Positions 18,489-27,082 of a stretch of 64,000 nucleotides of DNA are shown here, piece by piece. Under the pieces are notes generated by a model. That model was not told the origin of the DNA and did no database searches. It was given only the letters and a program-made list of their open reading frames with translations. Source of the DNA: Prosthecobacter sp. SYSU 5D2 (GTDB lineage: Bacteria > Verrucomicrobiota > Verrucomicrobiia > Verrucomicrobiales > Verrucomicrobiaceae). The stretch spans positions 62,001-126,000 of the forward strand of contig NZ_JBBYXL010000012.1 of NCBI RefSeq assembly GCF_039655865.1, written 5' to 3'. The translations under genes and the position numbers were made by a program. Within the stretch, counting starts at the first letter, position 1. Every line of letters starts with the position of its first letter.

Positions 18489-20888
18489 CTACTTGGCCCT
18501 CAACCACGCCCGCCAGTGCGGCAGCAGCCACAGGACGATCAGCAGGATCCACACCGTCCCCACGCAGCAGGCCAGCCCGAGGCTGGAGATGCCGCGGTTG
18601 CCGGCGAAAAACAGACTGGAGAAGCCAATGACCGTCGTCATGCCTGAAAAGAACACCGCCTTGCCCGTCGTGGCCTGGACATGACGGATGTCATTGCCCG
18701 TGCGCTTCAGCGCCAGAAGGATGTGAATGCCATAGTCAATGCCCGTGCCCAGCAGCAGCGGGATGGCCGCCAGACTGGCCAGGTTCCACCCCAGACCTAG
18801 CACGCTCATGCTTGCCGCCAGCGCACCGAGCCCGCCGCCCAACAGCAGCACGGAAAGAAGCAGATCCTTCACATTGCGAAAGGTGATGAGCAGGGTCAGG
18901 CAGATGATGCCGATGATGGGCAAAAGCTGCTGCTTGAGATCATGCTGCACCAGCGTGGACAGCGCCCCGCCCAGCGTCTCCCATCCGGCCACCCAGGCCC
19001 CCGTATCCGGGGTCAGCATCGCCTGCAGCGCGGCCAGTTTTTCCTTGTCCGGCAGTCCCGGTTTCCCCGCCACGCTCACGGAAGCCAGCGCCACGCCCTG
19101 CCCTGCTTCCATGTCCGCATTCATGGCCCGCGCTCCTGTGGCCAGCAGCCGACCCAAGACAGGAGCCGCCGCCGCTGTGGCCTCATCCTGCGGCCACGGG
19201 CCTTCCAGCGCCGGTTTCCACACATCACAAACGCCGCGTAGAAGAGCCACGGCAGCCTCGGCAAATCCGGCTGCATCCACCTCTTTTTCCAGGCGCGTCC
19301 TTTCCGCCAATAGCCATTCGATAAACTCCCGGTTGGCCACCTGCGCGGCTGGATCGCCGATTAATAAAGTCGGCATCGCCTGGCGGATCAGCAGACCGTC
19401 TTTGACCGCCACGTCCAGTTTCGCGGACAGACTTTCCACACGCGCCCGCAGCTCTTCCGTCGGACCTGTGATGAGGATGGGCAGGCTGGCTTCATTGAGC
19501 TGGCCCAGCCGGTCCTGCACCCACTGAAGCGCATCCATCGCCTCGCTGTTGGTCGGCCTTAGTGATTCCGCACCGGTCTGAAATTTCGGCAGGCCTGCCG
19601 TCGCAAAAACCGCCGCCATGCCGCCGAACAGGACCACCGTGGCCAGGATGGCCAGTCCATGCGTGGCGGGCTTGCCTGTTGTCACCACCTGGGTGTTCGG
19701 CGGCTGTTTGCCCGCTGAAAAACGCGGTGCAAAACACAGCATCACCCCCAGCCCCACCATGACGCCCAGTGCCACCAGCAGCCCCAGTTCCGCCAGTCCA
19801 GGAAGGCCGCTGAACAGCAGGGATAGAAACACCGTCGAGGTCGTGCAAGCTCCCGCGATGATGCCCGGTGCCGCCAGCCGGCGCAGCCCTCTGGCATCCA
19901 GGTCGGGATGCTGGCGCGCCTCCTGGATGATGAGCACCGCATAGTCCACGATGATGCCCAGCACGATGGCCGCAAACCCCAGGCTCATGATGGACAGGCT
20001 GCCCACCAGCAGACCGCCCGCCCCCAGCGCCAGCACCATGCTCAGCATTAGCAGCATCTGGATCCACAGCAGCGGTTTTAACCGGCGGAACATCACCCAG
20101 AACAGCAGCGTGATCAGCACCTCCGTGATGCCAATCGTGCTGGACATGTCCTTCTCAATGCCCGCCCCGATCTCCGCCTGGAAAGCCGGCTCGCCGGTGA
20201 AACGCATCGTCAGCTTTTGATCCCCGCGCCACTCCGCGATCTCCGCCTTGACCTTCGTCAGCCAGGCCTCCGCCGACTTGTAATTGCCCACGCCCGTGGC
20301 CGGTGTCACCAGCAGCAGGCGGAACCGGCCGTCCTCAGACACCAGGCCAAACATGGAGCCTTCCAGCGCGCTCATCGCCGAGGCATCCAGACTGTCCAGG
20401 AGGCCCAGCGGATCATACGACGCCCGCTGCACCTTCTCCGCATCCAGGGAACTGCCCACCGCTTGCAAAGACTGGCTGATCTTGACCTTCGCCCCCTCCC
20501 CTTCCAGCCGCGCTAGCACCGCTTTCAGCTCCGCCGGGTCCGTGTTCTGCAAAGCCCAGGCCATCAGCGCCGCACCCGACTGCGCCTGCTGCTCCATCGG
20601 CTGCGCCCAGCGGACTTCCTTCACCAGATCCGTGCGCTTTTGCAGCCGCTCCGCCAGCGTCGTCATCGCCTCCTCCGCCGTAAATTCATCCTCCGCCTCC
20701 AGCGCAATCAGCAAATCACTGCCTCCGGCAAACCCGTCACGCAGCAGCTTCAGCGCCTTCACCTCCGGCACCTCGCCAGGCAGCGTGGCCAAGATGTCCG
20801 TCTCCAGTTTCAGCCGGATCAGCCCCGCGATAAAAAGAGGCAGGATGAGAAGGCCGATGAGCCAGGGTTTGGAAAAAAGCGCGCGCAT
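18489..20888 (-). CDS. MMPL/RND-superfamily exporter
   Basis: About 799 residues from MRALFSKPWLIG; 14 upstream in-frame codons lack membrane character. There are two homologous halves, each a membrane helix, a large periplasmic loop and a five- to six-helix bundle. The bundles contain GIIVDYAVLIIQEA and GTGIDYGIHILLAL, the GxxxDY motif that carries protons in this family. Related MMPL proteins export lipids or hopanoids in other bacteria; the cargo here is unknown. It lies 87 bp downstream of the methyltransferase gene, with a strong hairpin in between. Confidence 0.88.
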   Translation of the reverse strand: MRALFSKPWLIGLLILPLFIAGLIRLKLETDILATLPGEVPEVKALKLLRDGFAGGSDLLIALEAEDEFTAEEAMTTLAERLQKRTDLVKEVRWAQPMEQQAQSGAALMAWALQNTDPAELKAVLARLEGEGAKVKISQSLQAVGSSLDAEKVQRASYDPLGLLDSLDASAMSALEGSMFGLVSEDGRFRLLLVTPATGVGNYKSAEAWLTKVKAEIAEWRGDQKLTMRFTGEPAFQAEIGAGIEKDMSSTIGITEVLITLLFWVMFRRLKPLLWIQMLLMLSMVLALGAGGLLVGSLSIMSLGFAAIVLGIIVDYAVLIIQEARQHPDLDARGLRRLAAPGIIAGACTTSTVFLSLLFSGLPGLAELGLLVALGVMVGLGVMLCFAPRFSAGKQPPNTQVVTTGKPATHGLAILATVVLFGGMAAVFATAGLPKFQTGAESLRPTNSEAMDALQWVQDRLGQLNEASLPILITGPTEELRARVESLSAKLDVAVKDGLLIRQAMPTLLIGDPAAQVANREFIEWLLAERTRLEKEVDAAGFAEAAVALLRGVCDVWKPALEGPWPQDEATAAAAPVLGRLLATGARAMNADMEAGQGVALASVSVAGKPGLPDKEKLAALQAMLTPDTGAWVAGWETLGGALSTLVQHDLKQQLLPIIGIICLTLLITFRNVKDLLLSVLLLGGGLGALAASMSVLGLGWNLASLAAIPLLLGTGIDYGIHILLALKRTGNDIRHVQATTGKAVFFSGMTTVIGFSSLFFAGNRGISSLGLACCVGTVWILLIVLWLLPHWRAWLRAK

Positions 20889-20934
20889 GGAAAGGGCCTC
20901 TATCAAAGGACGGCGGGAAGCATCTGGCAAGGCC

Positions 20935-20967
20935 CAAGGCGTGAAGCCATCACGGCCTCACGCCTTG
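20935..20967 (-). terminator. Hairpin between methyltransferase and MMPL genes
   Basis: A perfect 10-bp stem (CAAGGCGTGA with TCACGCCTTG) closes a 13-nt loop that can pair further internally. No U-run follows on the minus strand, so it may be a transcript-stabilising or attenuating hairpin rather than a full terminator. Confidence 0.4.
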
Positions 20968-20975
20968 TTCCCCCT

Positions 20976-21740
20976 TCACATCCACGGCTTCCACCCCACC
21001 GCCTCAAACCACGGCTGCGCAAAAAGCGCCCCCGGCTTGGCAGCCCAATCACGCAGACCAGATGCTTCGTCCGCATAACCCTGCGTCTCAAGCTGAGCCA
21101 CCAGCTCCCCGGCCATGAGCGGTGCAGAGGCACCCACTTCATAGCTGGCGGAAGGCGTCACATGATGAAACCCGGCCGCACGCAACCACGTACCCAGCTT
21201 CCGCCCGGCATGAAGATCGCAGCCACGGCCGGTCTGCATCTCACGGCAGGCATCCAGCGCAGCGGCCACGCCGTCATCCCACGGCTCCAGCACATGGCCG
21301 CCCCAGTCCGTGCTCCGCAGGGCGATAAATGCCCCTGGCTTCATCACCCGCCGCAGCTCACGCAGGGCTTGCAAAGGATGGCTGAGATGCTCGAACAACG
21401 CATGGGCAAACACGCCGTCGAACTCCGCTGCACCGAAGGGCAGTTCATAGACCTGGGCTTGCAAAAACGCGGCATTCAAACCGCGCTCCGCCGCTTTTTC
21501 ATTCGCCTGCACCAAAGGCGCGGCGTCCAGGTCAATGCCGATGGCACCGCCAGGGCGCACGCGCTCCGCCAGCCCCAGGGTGATGGAACCGGTGCCGCAG
21601 CCGCAGTCCAGCAGCCGCATGGCGGGGCGCATCAGCGGCAGGGCAAAGGCGGCATGAGTGCCCGCACTGCGCCGGGCGGCAAGGTCCGCCGCCGGAGTCG
21701 CGGCGGGGAGGTAATGATCACTGACATAAAAGGCATTCAT
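20976..21740 (-). CDS. SAM-dependent class I methyltransferase
   Basis: 254 residues. Motif I is LLDCGCGTGSITLGLAE, followed by the acidic GIDLDAAPL, motif II-like FDGVFAHALFEHLSHP and ELRRVMKPGAFIALR. This is a generic UbiE/methyltransferase-11 fold. The start overlaps the EamA gene stop by 4 bp (ATGA), so it is translated in coupling with that transporter. The methyl acceptor is unknown; context suggests a metabolite that the transporter handles. Confidence 0.85.
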   Translation of the reverse strand: MNAFYVSDHYLPAATPAADLAARRSAGTHAAFALPLMRPAMRLLDCGCGTGSITLGLAERVRPGGAIGIDLDAAPLVQANEKAAERGLNAAFLQAQVYELPFGAAEFDGVFAHALFEHLSHPLQALRELRRVMKPGAFIALRSTDWGGHVLEPWDDGVAAALDACREMQTGRGCDLHAGRKLGTWLRAAGFHHVTPSASYEVGASAPLMAGELVAQLETQGYADEASGLRDWAAKPGALFAQPWFEAVGWKPWM

Positions 21741-22690
21741 TGGGGAGAACGGGAGGAACGGGTGATGAGGATCACGGAAAAAAGGATGAGAGCGCCCGCG
21801 ATGATCACGCTCTGGGGGATGGCTTCATTGAGCACCCACCAGCCGAGCAGCACGGCCACAAACGGGTTCACATAAGCATGGGTGGAAACACGCGCCGGGG
21901 TGCTCACCTGGAGCAACCAGATGTAGGCCGTGTAGCCCACCAGCGACCCGATGAGCGTGAGGTAAACAAAGGCCCAAGCGGAGGTGGCGGTGATGGCGGA
22001 GAAATGAAAGTCCTGCGCCTCTCCAAGACACAGGCCTAACAAAAATTGCAACAAACCTCCACAGAACATCTGCATGGCCACGCTCAGCAGCGCCGACGCC
22101 GGTTTGCGTGCGTGGCGGATGTAGATGGAGCCGCAGGCCCAGGAGATGTTCCCCAGCACCAGCACCGTCGCCGCAAAAGGGTCAATCATCCGCTGTCCCA
22201 GAGCCCCACGCCCCATGACGATGACCGCAACGCCGGTCATGCCAATGATCAGCCCCAGAAGGATCCGCCGCGTGGGCCGTAGCCCGTCAGGCCGCAGCCA
22301 GTCCACCAGCATGATCCACAGCGGAACGGAAGCCACCACCAGCGCCACCACGCCACTGGGGACCGTCATCTGCGCCCACACCACCCCGCCATTGCCGCCC
22401 ATCAGCAGCAGCGCTCCGGCGATGACCGAGCTTTTCCAGTGGCCAAAGTCCGGCCGGGCCTCTCCGCGCAGCCTCATCACCAGATACAGCACGGCCCCCG
22501 CGATCATAAAACGCGTGCCCGCCATCAGCAGGGGCGGGATGGAATCAATGGCCAGCCGCATCCCCAGATACGTGGATCCCCAGATCAGATACACCGCCGC
22601 AAACGCCGCGATCACCAGACCAAACGGCGGGCGCAAGGGACCGGACTCGCTAAGCGGGCCGGAAGATTCGACTGTGATGCTGCTGCTCAT
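21737..22690 (-). CDS. EamA-family (DMT) transporter
   Basis: 317 residues with ten hydrophobic helices in two repeated EamA domains. IWGSTYLGMRLAI in helix 1 and VYLTLIGSLVGYTAYIWLL in the second half are typical, and YedA-like proteins are the closest recognisable type. It probably exports a small metabolite such as an amino acid or nucleobase-related compound across the inner membrane. It is the first gene of a coupled pair with the methyltransferase and is preceded by a leader with competing hairpins. Confidence 0.9.
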   Translation of the reverse strand: MSSSITVESSGPLSESGPLRPPFGLVIAAFAAVYLIWGSTYLGMRLAIDSIPPLLMAGTRFMIAGAVLYLVMRLRGEARPDFGHWKSSVIAGALLLMGGNGGVVWAQMTVPSGVVALVVASVPLWIMLVDWLRPDGLRPTRRILLGLIIGMTGVAVIVMGRGALGQRMIDPFAATVLVLGNISWACGSIYIRHARKPASALLSVAMQMFCGGLLQFLLGLCLGEAQDFHFSAITATSAWAFVYLTLIGSLVGYTAYIWLLQVSTPARVSTHAYVNPFVAVLLGWWVLNEAIPQSVIIAGALILFSVILITRSSRSPQ

Positions 22691-22695
22691 GAAAA

Positions 22696-22852
22696 GTGAT
22701 TTCAGGAATCACAGCGGCAAGAAAAAACCCACCGCCTGTGTCCGGGGTGGGTTGGGAGATGGTTTCGTAAAAATCAGTTCAACGAGGATCTCAACCCACT
22801 TCGCGTGGCCAGGCCACAATGACAGCCCAACGCTTCGCTGGGGATCCAGCGA
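22696..22852 (-). promoter_or_regulatory. Candidate transcription-attenuation leader (riboswitch-like) of the EamA gene
   Basis: Read on the minus strand, an intrinsic terminator stem (positions 22746-22753 with 22726-22733, then a U-run) ends 35 bp before the EamA start. The terminator's left arm, within 22747-22760, can instead pair with 22788-22799 (GUGGGUUGAGAU) over 12 bp with a 2-nt bulge. Terminator and antiterminator are therefore mutually exclusive. Upstream are two perfect hairpins at 22805-22817 and 22835-22852, and a further 6-bp hairpin at 22696-22712 abuts the start codon. The ligand or trigger is unknown. Confidence 0.5.
22726..22753 (-). terminator. Intrinsic terminator upstream of EamA gene (minus-strand transcript)
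   Basis: AACCCACC pairs with GGTGGGTT (8 bp) around a 12-nt loop and is followed on the minus strand by six T in total. No minus-strand gene lies upstream within 750 bp, so it ends either a leader or a small RNA. Confidence 0.75.
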
Positions 22853-23508
22853 CCGCATTCAGGCAGGCATGAGTGAGAGAGTTCATCGTATGACCCGGCT
22901 GATTAAACCTTCCGTTAGACCCTGTCAAATCCTTCCCTCCTCATCCCATCCGTCTTGGTTCAAAAAAGATGAAGCCACTTCGCCTGGCCTTTCCTTGTTG
23001 GTGGACAGAATGATGCCGGGTCAGGTTTCTGAGGGTGCCTTGGAATGGGAGGCGGATGGGTGCCATGGGTTTTGGGGAACGGGGAGGTTTATGCTGCTGA
23101 GGTTAGAAGACCGAAGAGATGATTTTTGGCAGAATGATGTCGGGCGGTTAGCGAGAGCACAGAGAAAGGGGGAGGAGGGGTGGGGGCCGCCACTGTAGCA
23201 AACGCCCTTGTACCCAAGGGATACCGCTGGAACCCATGATTTTACGTGCTTCATGTCACCTGACCTCATTTCCTCGTTTCCCAGGAGACCATAAAAAATC
23301 CATTCGGATAACAATTCGAAAGTTTTTATTGTCGTTGATGGGGAAGCGCATAATTATGCTTAATTTAAAGCAGGCATTTAGAAATGTTGACCGCAATGAG
23401 ATTCCTCATGTGTTAGCCTCATATTAGAGCGCCCAAATAATAATCTATTAATACTGTGCCAAACCCGAATCATAAGGTCAAATTAGTTGACATTTACCAA
23501 CCTAAAGA
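22853..23508. other. Non-coding stretch before the AT-rich island gene
   Basis: No convincing gene. It holds two near-identical 17-mers containing CAGAATGATG (23004-23020 and 23128-23144). From about 23220 the sequence turns AT-rich. A 29-codon ORF at 23338-23427 could be a gene remnant but has no recognisable content. The promoter of the phosphoesterase-STAND gene should lie in the last 150 bp. Confidence 0.5.
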
Positions 23509-26322
23509 ATGAAAACGTCCAATTTACGCTGGCTCCATGTTTCTGACCTTCACGTAGGCATGGATGATTATGCGCAACGTAGCATGTTTGAATACATTAA
23601 ATCACATGTAAAAAAACGTAAAGAGGAAGGATTTATTCCAGACTTTCTATTCGTTACTGGAGACTTGGCTAATAAAGGACTGTCGTCAGAGTATGAAACC
23701 TTTTGGTTAGAATTTATTGCGCCACTTCAAGAAGTCATTGGCAACGGCATTGAGCATCGAACTTTTGTTGTTCCCGGCAATCATGACGTGAATAGAAAAG
23801 TTAACCCTCATTTTGATCGAGCAGAAATGGCCGACCCAAAAAGCCACTGTTTCGATGCGAATGACGAAGGCCTAGATCTAAGAACGATTTTACTACCCCG
23901 ATTCAAAGCATTCATCGACAGCGACTCAACAGTCGCGGAGGGTATGTTTGGAAAGCCTGAGGGTTCATTTACGAACCTCAGCGAGATCAACAATTTGAAG
24001 GTTGGCATCGCAGGAATTAACACGGCGTGGCTTTGTAAAGATGATCAGGACGAGCGGAAGCTCACACCTGGCAAAACCCTTCTTGAACACTCGCTCATTC
24101 AGCTCGGTGATATTGATTTAACAATAGTTCTTGGTCATCACCCGTTGGAATGGCTCGCTCCTGGCGAGCAAAAGGCAATCAAAAGCATTTTAGCTAGGCA
24201 CCACGCATTATACCTGCACGGTCATCTCCATAACGTATGGGCAGAACCCAGTTATGGTAGTGGACATAAATTTTTAACCGTTCAAGCTGGTGCTGCATTT
24301 CAAGCAAGAGAGGGGGAGAAATGGCGTAATGGCATTGTTTGGGGAGAAGTGGACTTCACAACAGGCATACTTAATCTTCAAGCTCGGCACTGGTCTTATG
24401 ATAATCAAGATTGGCCGCTTGTTAGCGACGCATTTCCGGATTATAATAGAACTGGCGACTGGTGGGCTTATCCTCTACCCGGAACTGAAACAAAAGGGCT
24501 CTCGAAACATGTCACAATTTCCGAGCCTTTACTCCCTAGCGGATGGATCACAGTTAAGCCCGATGATCTCCAGCAATATTACGTTACCCTACAAGAAGAG
24601 GTCGCAATTCAATTTTTCAATGGAGCTGTTCCTGGTTGGAGCGCTGCATTGTCTACATCAATACCACGTAGGAAAATTGTAGAAAAGCTAATCGCATCAT
24701 TCCAAAATGCAGAGACATTCGGACGCTCTATCGTTACTCTCTTGCTCGCTTCAGGTTGTGAAGGAAAGACGACTGCATTATTGCAAACTGCTGGTGAATT
24801 TGTAAAGTGCAAAAGCAATTGGCGTATATTACGTCGAGTTGACGATGCGGAACCACTAAAACCCACCGAAATTCTGCCAATTTTATCGGGCGATTTTTAT
24901 TGGCTGGTGGTTATAGACGAAGCTGATCGCACTGCAGAAACAATTATTTCTCTACTAAGGCAGATTCCAACCTATCTTCATGGCCGAGTGCATTTTCTTT
25001 TAGCCTGCCGCGATTCAGATTGGATTGCATCAAAAGCTAATGATTTGCCGTGGGCGAGTAACTGTTCGTTTTCCCAGCATAGATTAGAAGGTCTAAGTGC
25101 CGAAGAAGCGACTTTAATTGTTAGTGCCTGGACTTCATATGGCGAAAAAGGGCTTGGCGATTTAACCAAGACTCCAGTTGAGGATCGAGCAACTGTCCTC
25201 GAGAAGCAAGTGTATCAAGAGGCCAAAACATCTGAAGGTGCGTTCTTTGGGGCGCTACTTGCCGTTCGTCATGGCAGCGACCTCCCGAACCACGCACGGC
25301 TTATGTTAGAAAGATTGGAACAAAGAAAAATTCCCAGTGGAGGGACTGTAAGAGATGCTTTAACTATTATTGCAGCAATGCATTCGGAAGGACTTGAATT
25401 TTTATCCCGCCCGGTGCTCGCGCATGTGTTGTCCTGCCCTCTCGCGAAATTGCATCGTGATGTTCTTTTGCCATTGGGCCAAGAGGCGGCTGCAACTACA
25501 ACTTCATCTTATATATTCACCAGACACAAAAAAATTGCAGATGCCATTGTCTCAATACTTGAAAAGGATTTTGGCGAAGACATGGCCGATCTTTTTGTTT
25601 CTCTTGGTAAATCAGCAATCGAATCTTATAAAGGTGGTCAGACAGTTCCCGAACTTGCTAAATGGAGATTTGAACTGGCTGAACATTTTTGTCTGTCTGG
25701 AAGGACTCACGCTGGTTTAGAAATTGCCATAGGTGTTTATTCCTCAGAACAGGATAACTATAAAACGTTAGTCAACACGGCAAATTTATTTCGAAAGGCC
25801 GAAATGCCTGACAAAGCCTTAGACCTCTTTCGAAAGTTTCCGCCTTTCGCTCACAAAGGAAGAGCATTTTATTTTGAGTGGTCCAGGTCCGAAGCCGAAA
25901 TGGACAACTTGGCTGATGCCGCGATTCTTGCAGCTTTTTCTGTTAGTGATGATTGCGTTGATATAAGGGTTCAAAGCGACCATGCTCTTAAAGCATTGAA
26001 TGGCTTATGCGTAAGTTTTTCTTCTTTGTTCTTAGCTTATCGCGATGCGGTCTTTCTGAGAGCTAAAATAGGAGTAGCAATTATTGGCCATCACCTTTCT
26101 TTGAGTGACCAAGATATTGAAAAGTTTGATAAACACATGAAAGGGACTGGCACCTTGAATATCTCCATTGATTCAGTCGATCATGCATTCCTTGCTCTTA
26201 TAGATGGAATAAATGCGGCCAATTTTTCGGGTATTTCCCAAAAAATTGCCACCGAGATACCCAACATAAAAAATTTATGTTTCGAAGGTTTAGAGAGACT
26301 TGTTGAAGCTTCTAATAAGTAG
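23509..26322 (+). CDS. Calcineurin-like phosphoesterase fused to STAND-like NTPase and helical repeats; candidate defence protein
   Basis: 937 residues. Residues 6-300 are a calcineurin-like metallophosphoesterase with every metal-binding motif: SDLHVG (Asp13, His15), GDLANKG (51), GNHD (90-93), GHH (209) and GHLHN (238). Residues about 370-700 are a P-loop NTPase: Walker A ASGCEGKT (414-421), Walker B LVVIDEA (466-472), a sensor-like LLACRDSD (497-504), then a winged-helix-like segment (about 615-690). Residues about 715-930 are TPR-like helical repeats. Nuclease/phosphoesterase-NTPase-repeat layouts are known among bacterial conflict (Avs/STAND) proteins. The gene is markedly AT-rich against its neighbours and stands alone, consistent with transfer. 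Defence function is inference. Confidence 0.8.
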   Translation: MKTSNLRWLHVSDLHVGMDDYAQRSMFEYIKSHVKKRKEEGFIPDFLFVTGDLANKGLSSEYETFWLEFIAPLQEVIGNGIEHRTFVVPGNHDVNRKVNPHFDRAEMADPKSHCFDANDEGLDLRTILLPRFKAFIDSDSTVAEGMFGKPEGSFTNLSEINNLKVGIAGINTAWLCKDDQDERKLTPGKTLLEHSLIQLGDIDLTIVLGHHPLEWLAPGEQKAIKSILARHHALYLHGHLHNVWAEPSYGSGHKFLTVQAGAAFQAREGEKWRNGIVWGEVDFTTGILNLQARHWSYDNQDWPLVSDAFPDYNRTGDWWAYPLPGTETKGLSKHVTISEPLLPSGWITVKPDDLQQYYVTLQEEVAIQFFNGAVPGWSAALSTSIPRRKIVEKLIASFQNAETFGRSIVTLLLASGCEGKTTALLQTAGEFVKCKSNWRILRRVDDAEPLKPTEILPILSGDFYWLVVIDEADRTAETIISLLRQIPTYLHGRVHFLLACRDSDWIASKANDLPWASNCSFSQHRLEGLSAEEATLIVSAWTSYGEKGLGDLTKTPVEDRATVLEKQVYQEAKTSEGAFFGALLAVRHGSDLPNHARLMLERLEQRKIPSGGTVRDALTIIAAMHSEGLEFLSRPVLAHVLSCPLAKLHRDVLLPLGQEAAATTTSSYIFTRHKKIADAIVSILEKDFGEDMADLFVSLGKSAIESYKGGQTVPELAKWRFELAEHFCLSGRTHAGLEIAIGVYSSEQDNYKTLVNTANLFRKAEMPDKALDLFRKFPPFAHKGRAFYFEWSRSEAEMDNLADAAILAAFSVSDDCVDIRVQSDHALKALNGLCVSFSSLFLAYRDAVFLRAKIGVAIIGHHLSLSDQDIEKFDKHMKGTGTLNISIDSVDHAFLALIDGINAANFSGISQKIATEIPNIKNLCFEGLERLVEASNK

Positions 26323-26783
26323 TAGCAGTTAGGCTATTACACAAACTATATACTGTGGCATTTCTGATTGAAGCTTGAGCCCAGACGATCAATAAAATGT
26401 CCGGAAAAAGGGGGGAATGTTGTCTGGCTACGACTTTTGACAGTTTCATGATCGCTGTTCGCTCATTCCGTCGCATGATGGGGGGCCGCGCCTTGAGAGG
26501 CGCGGCAAGAGAAAATCAGTGCCTGGTTGTCAGGAATGGATCAAAAGATTTGCGGGTAGGAGGATTTTTTTTGGATTTTTAAACCAGCGACGCAGTCGCG
26601 GGACGAGCTCATGCTCGTGGGGTTCCAAGGGTGTGCTCTCCCGCTTCGCGGGATCGCTGTGCCCCTGGCTACCGGCTAGGATGCCTCAGGCATCCGGGGA
26701 GGCCTATGGAGAATGCAGGAACGCAGCGTTGGGGGGGGGGGGGACGTATGTGGTTTATCGTGGACCAGGGTTGCGTTCGTCAT
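26323..26783. repeat. Non-coding mosaic of short hairpins with a 13-G run
   Basis: No gene is supported. GC rises abruptly after about 26400. A chain of small self-complementary words follows: GCCGCGCC/GGCGCGGC (26485-26506), GCGACGCAGTCGC, GAGCTCATGCTC, CCCGCTTCGCGGG, ATGCCTCAGGCAT and AACGCAGCGTT. A run of 13 G occupies 26731-26743. This resembles decayed REP-like or mosaic repeat DNA. Confidence 0.6.
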
Positions 26784-27038
26784 CCAGGGTTACGCTCGTG
26801 AGACTCGCGTTAACCCTTCGCTATGGTGTTTAACCCCGTTGGGGTTAGGCGGTAGGTGGCTGGTTTGGTTTTCGAGGACCAGGGTTTCGCTCGTGAGACT
26901 CGCATTAACCCTTCGCTATGGTGTTTAACCCCGTTGGGGTTAGGCGGTAGGTGGCTGGTTTGGTTTTCGAGGACCAGGGTTTCGCTCGTGAGACTCGCAT
27001 TAACCCTTCGCTATGGTGTTTAACCCCGTTGGGGTTAG
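26784..27038. repeat. 95-bp tandem direct repeat, about 2.7 copies
   Basis: The string TAACCCTTCGCTATGG recurs at 26811, 26906 and 27001, an exact 95-bp period. The last two copies are identical where both are complete; the first differs at a few bases. Each unit contains the palindrome TAACCCCGTTGGGGTTA. Short ORFs across it only translate the repeat and are not counted as genes. Confidence 0.9.
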
Positions 27039-27082
27039 GAATTTGCGCTTTGGAACAGGACAAGGATGAAGATTGTTTAAAC

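Noticed and set aside
22761..22800. Resemblance of UUGAGAU...GUUGAACUGAU in the EamA leader to the thiamine pyrophosphate riboswitch core
   Set aside because: The P4/P5 segment with the GCGUAGGGA word is missing and the spacing is wrong, so I do not call a THI element.
22760..22980. tmRNA or RNase P RNA on either strand upstream of the EamA gene
   Set aside because: No tag-peptide frame ending in Ala-Ala stop and none of the conserved RNase P words could be found.
21122..23198. Plus-strand ORFs of 68-357 codons over the methyltransferase and EamA genes
   Set aside because: They are rich in Arg, Pro and Ser and lie antisense to well-supported genes.
26784..27038. CRISPR array
   Set aside because: The period is 95 bp with almost identical sequence throughout, so there are no unique spacers, and no cas gene is present.
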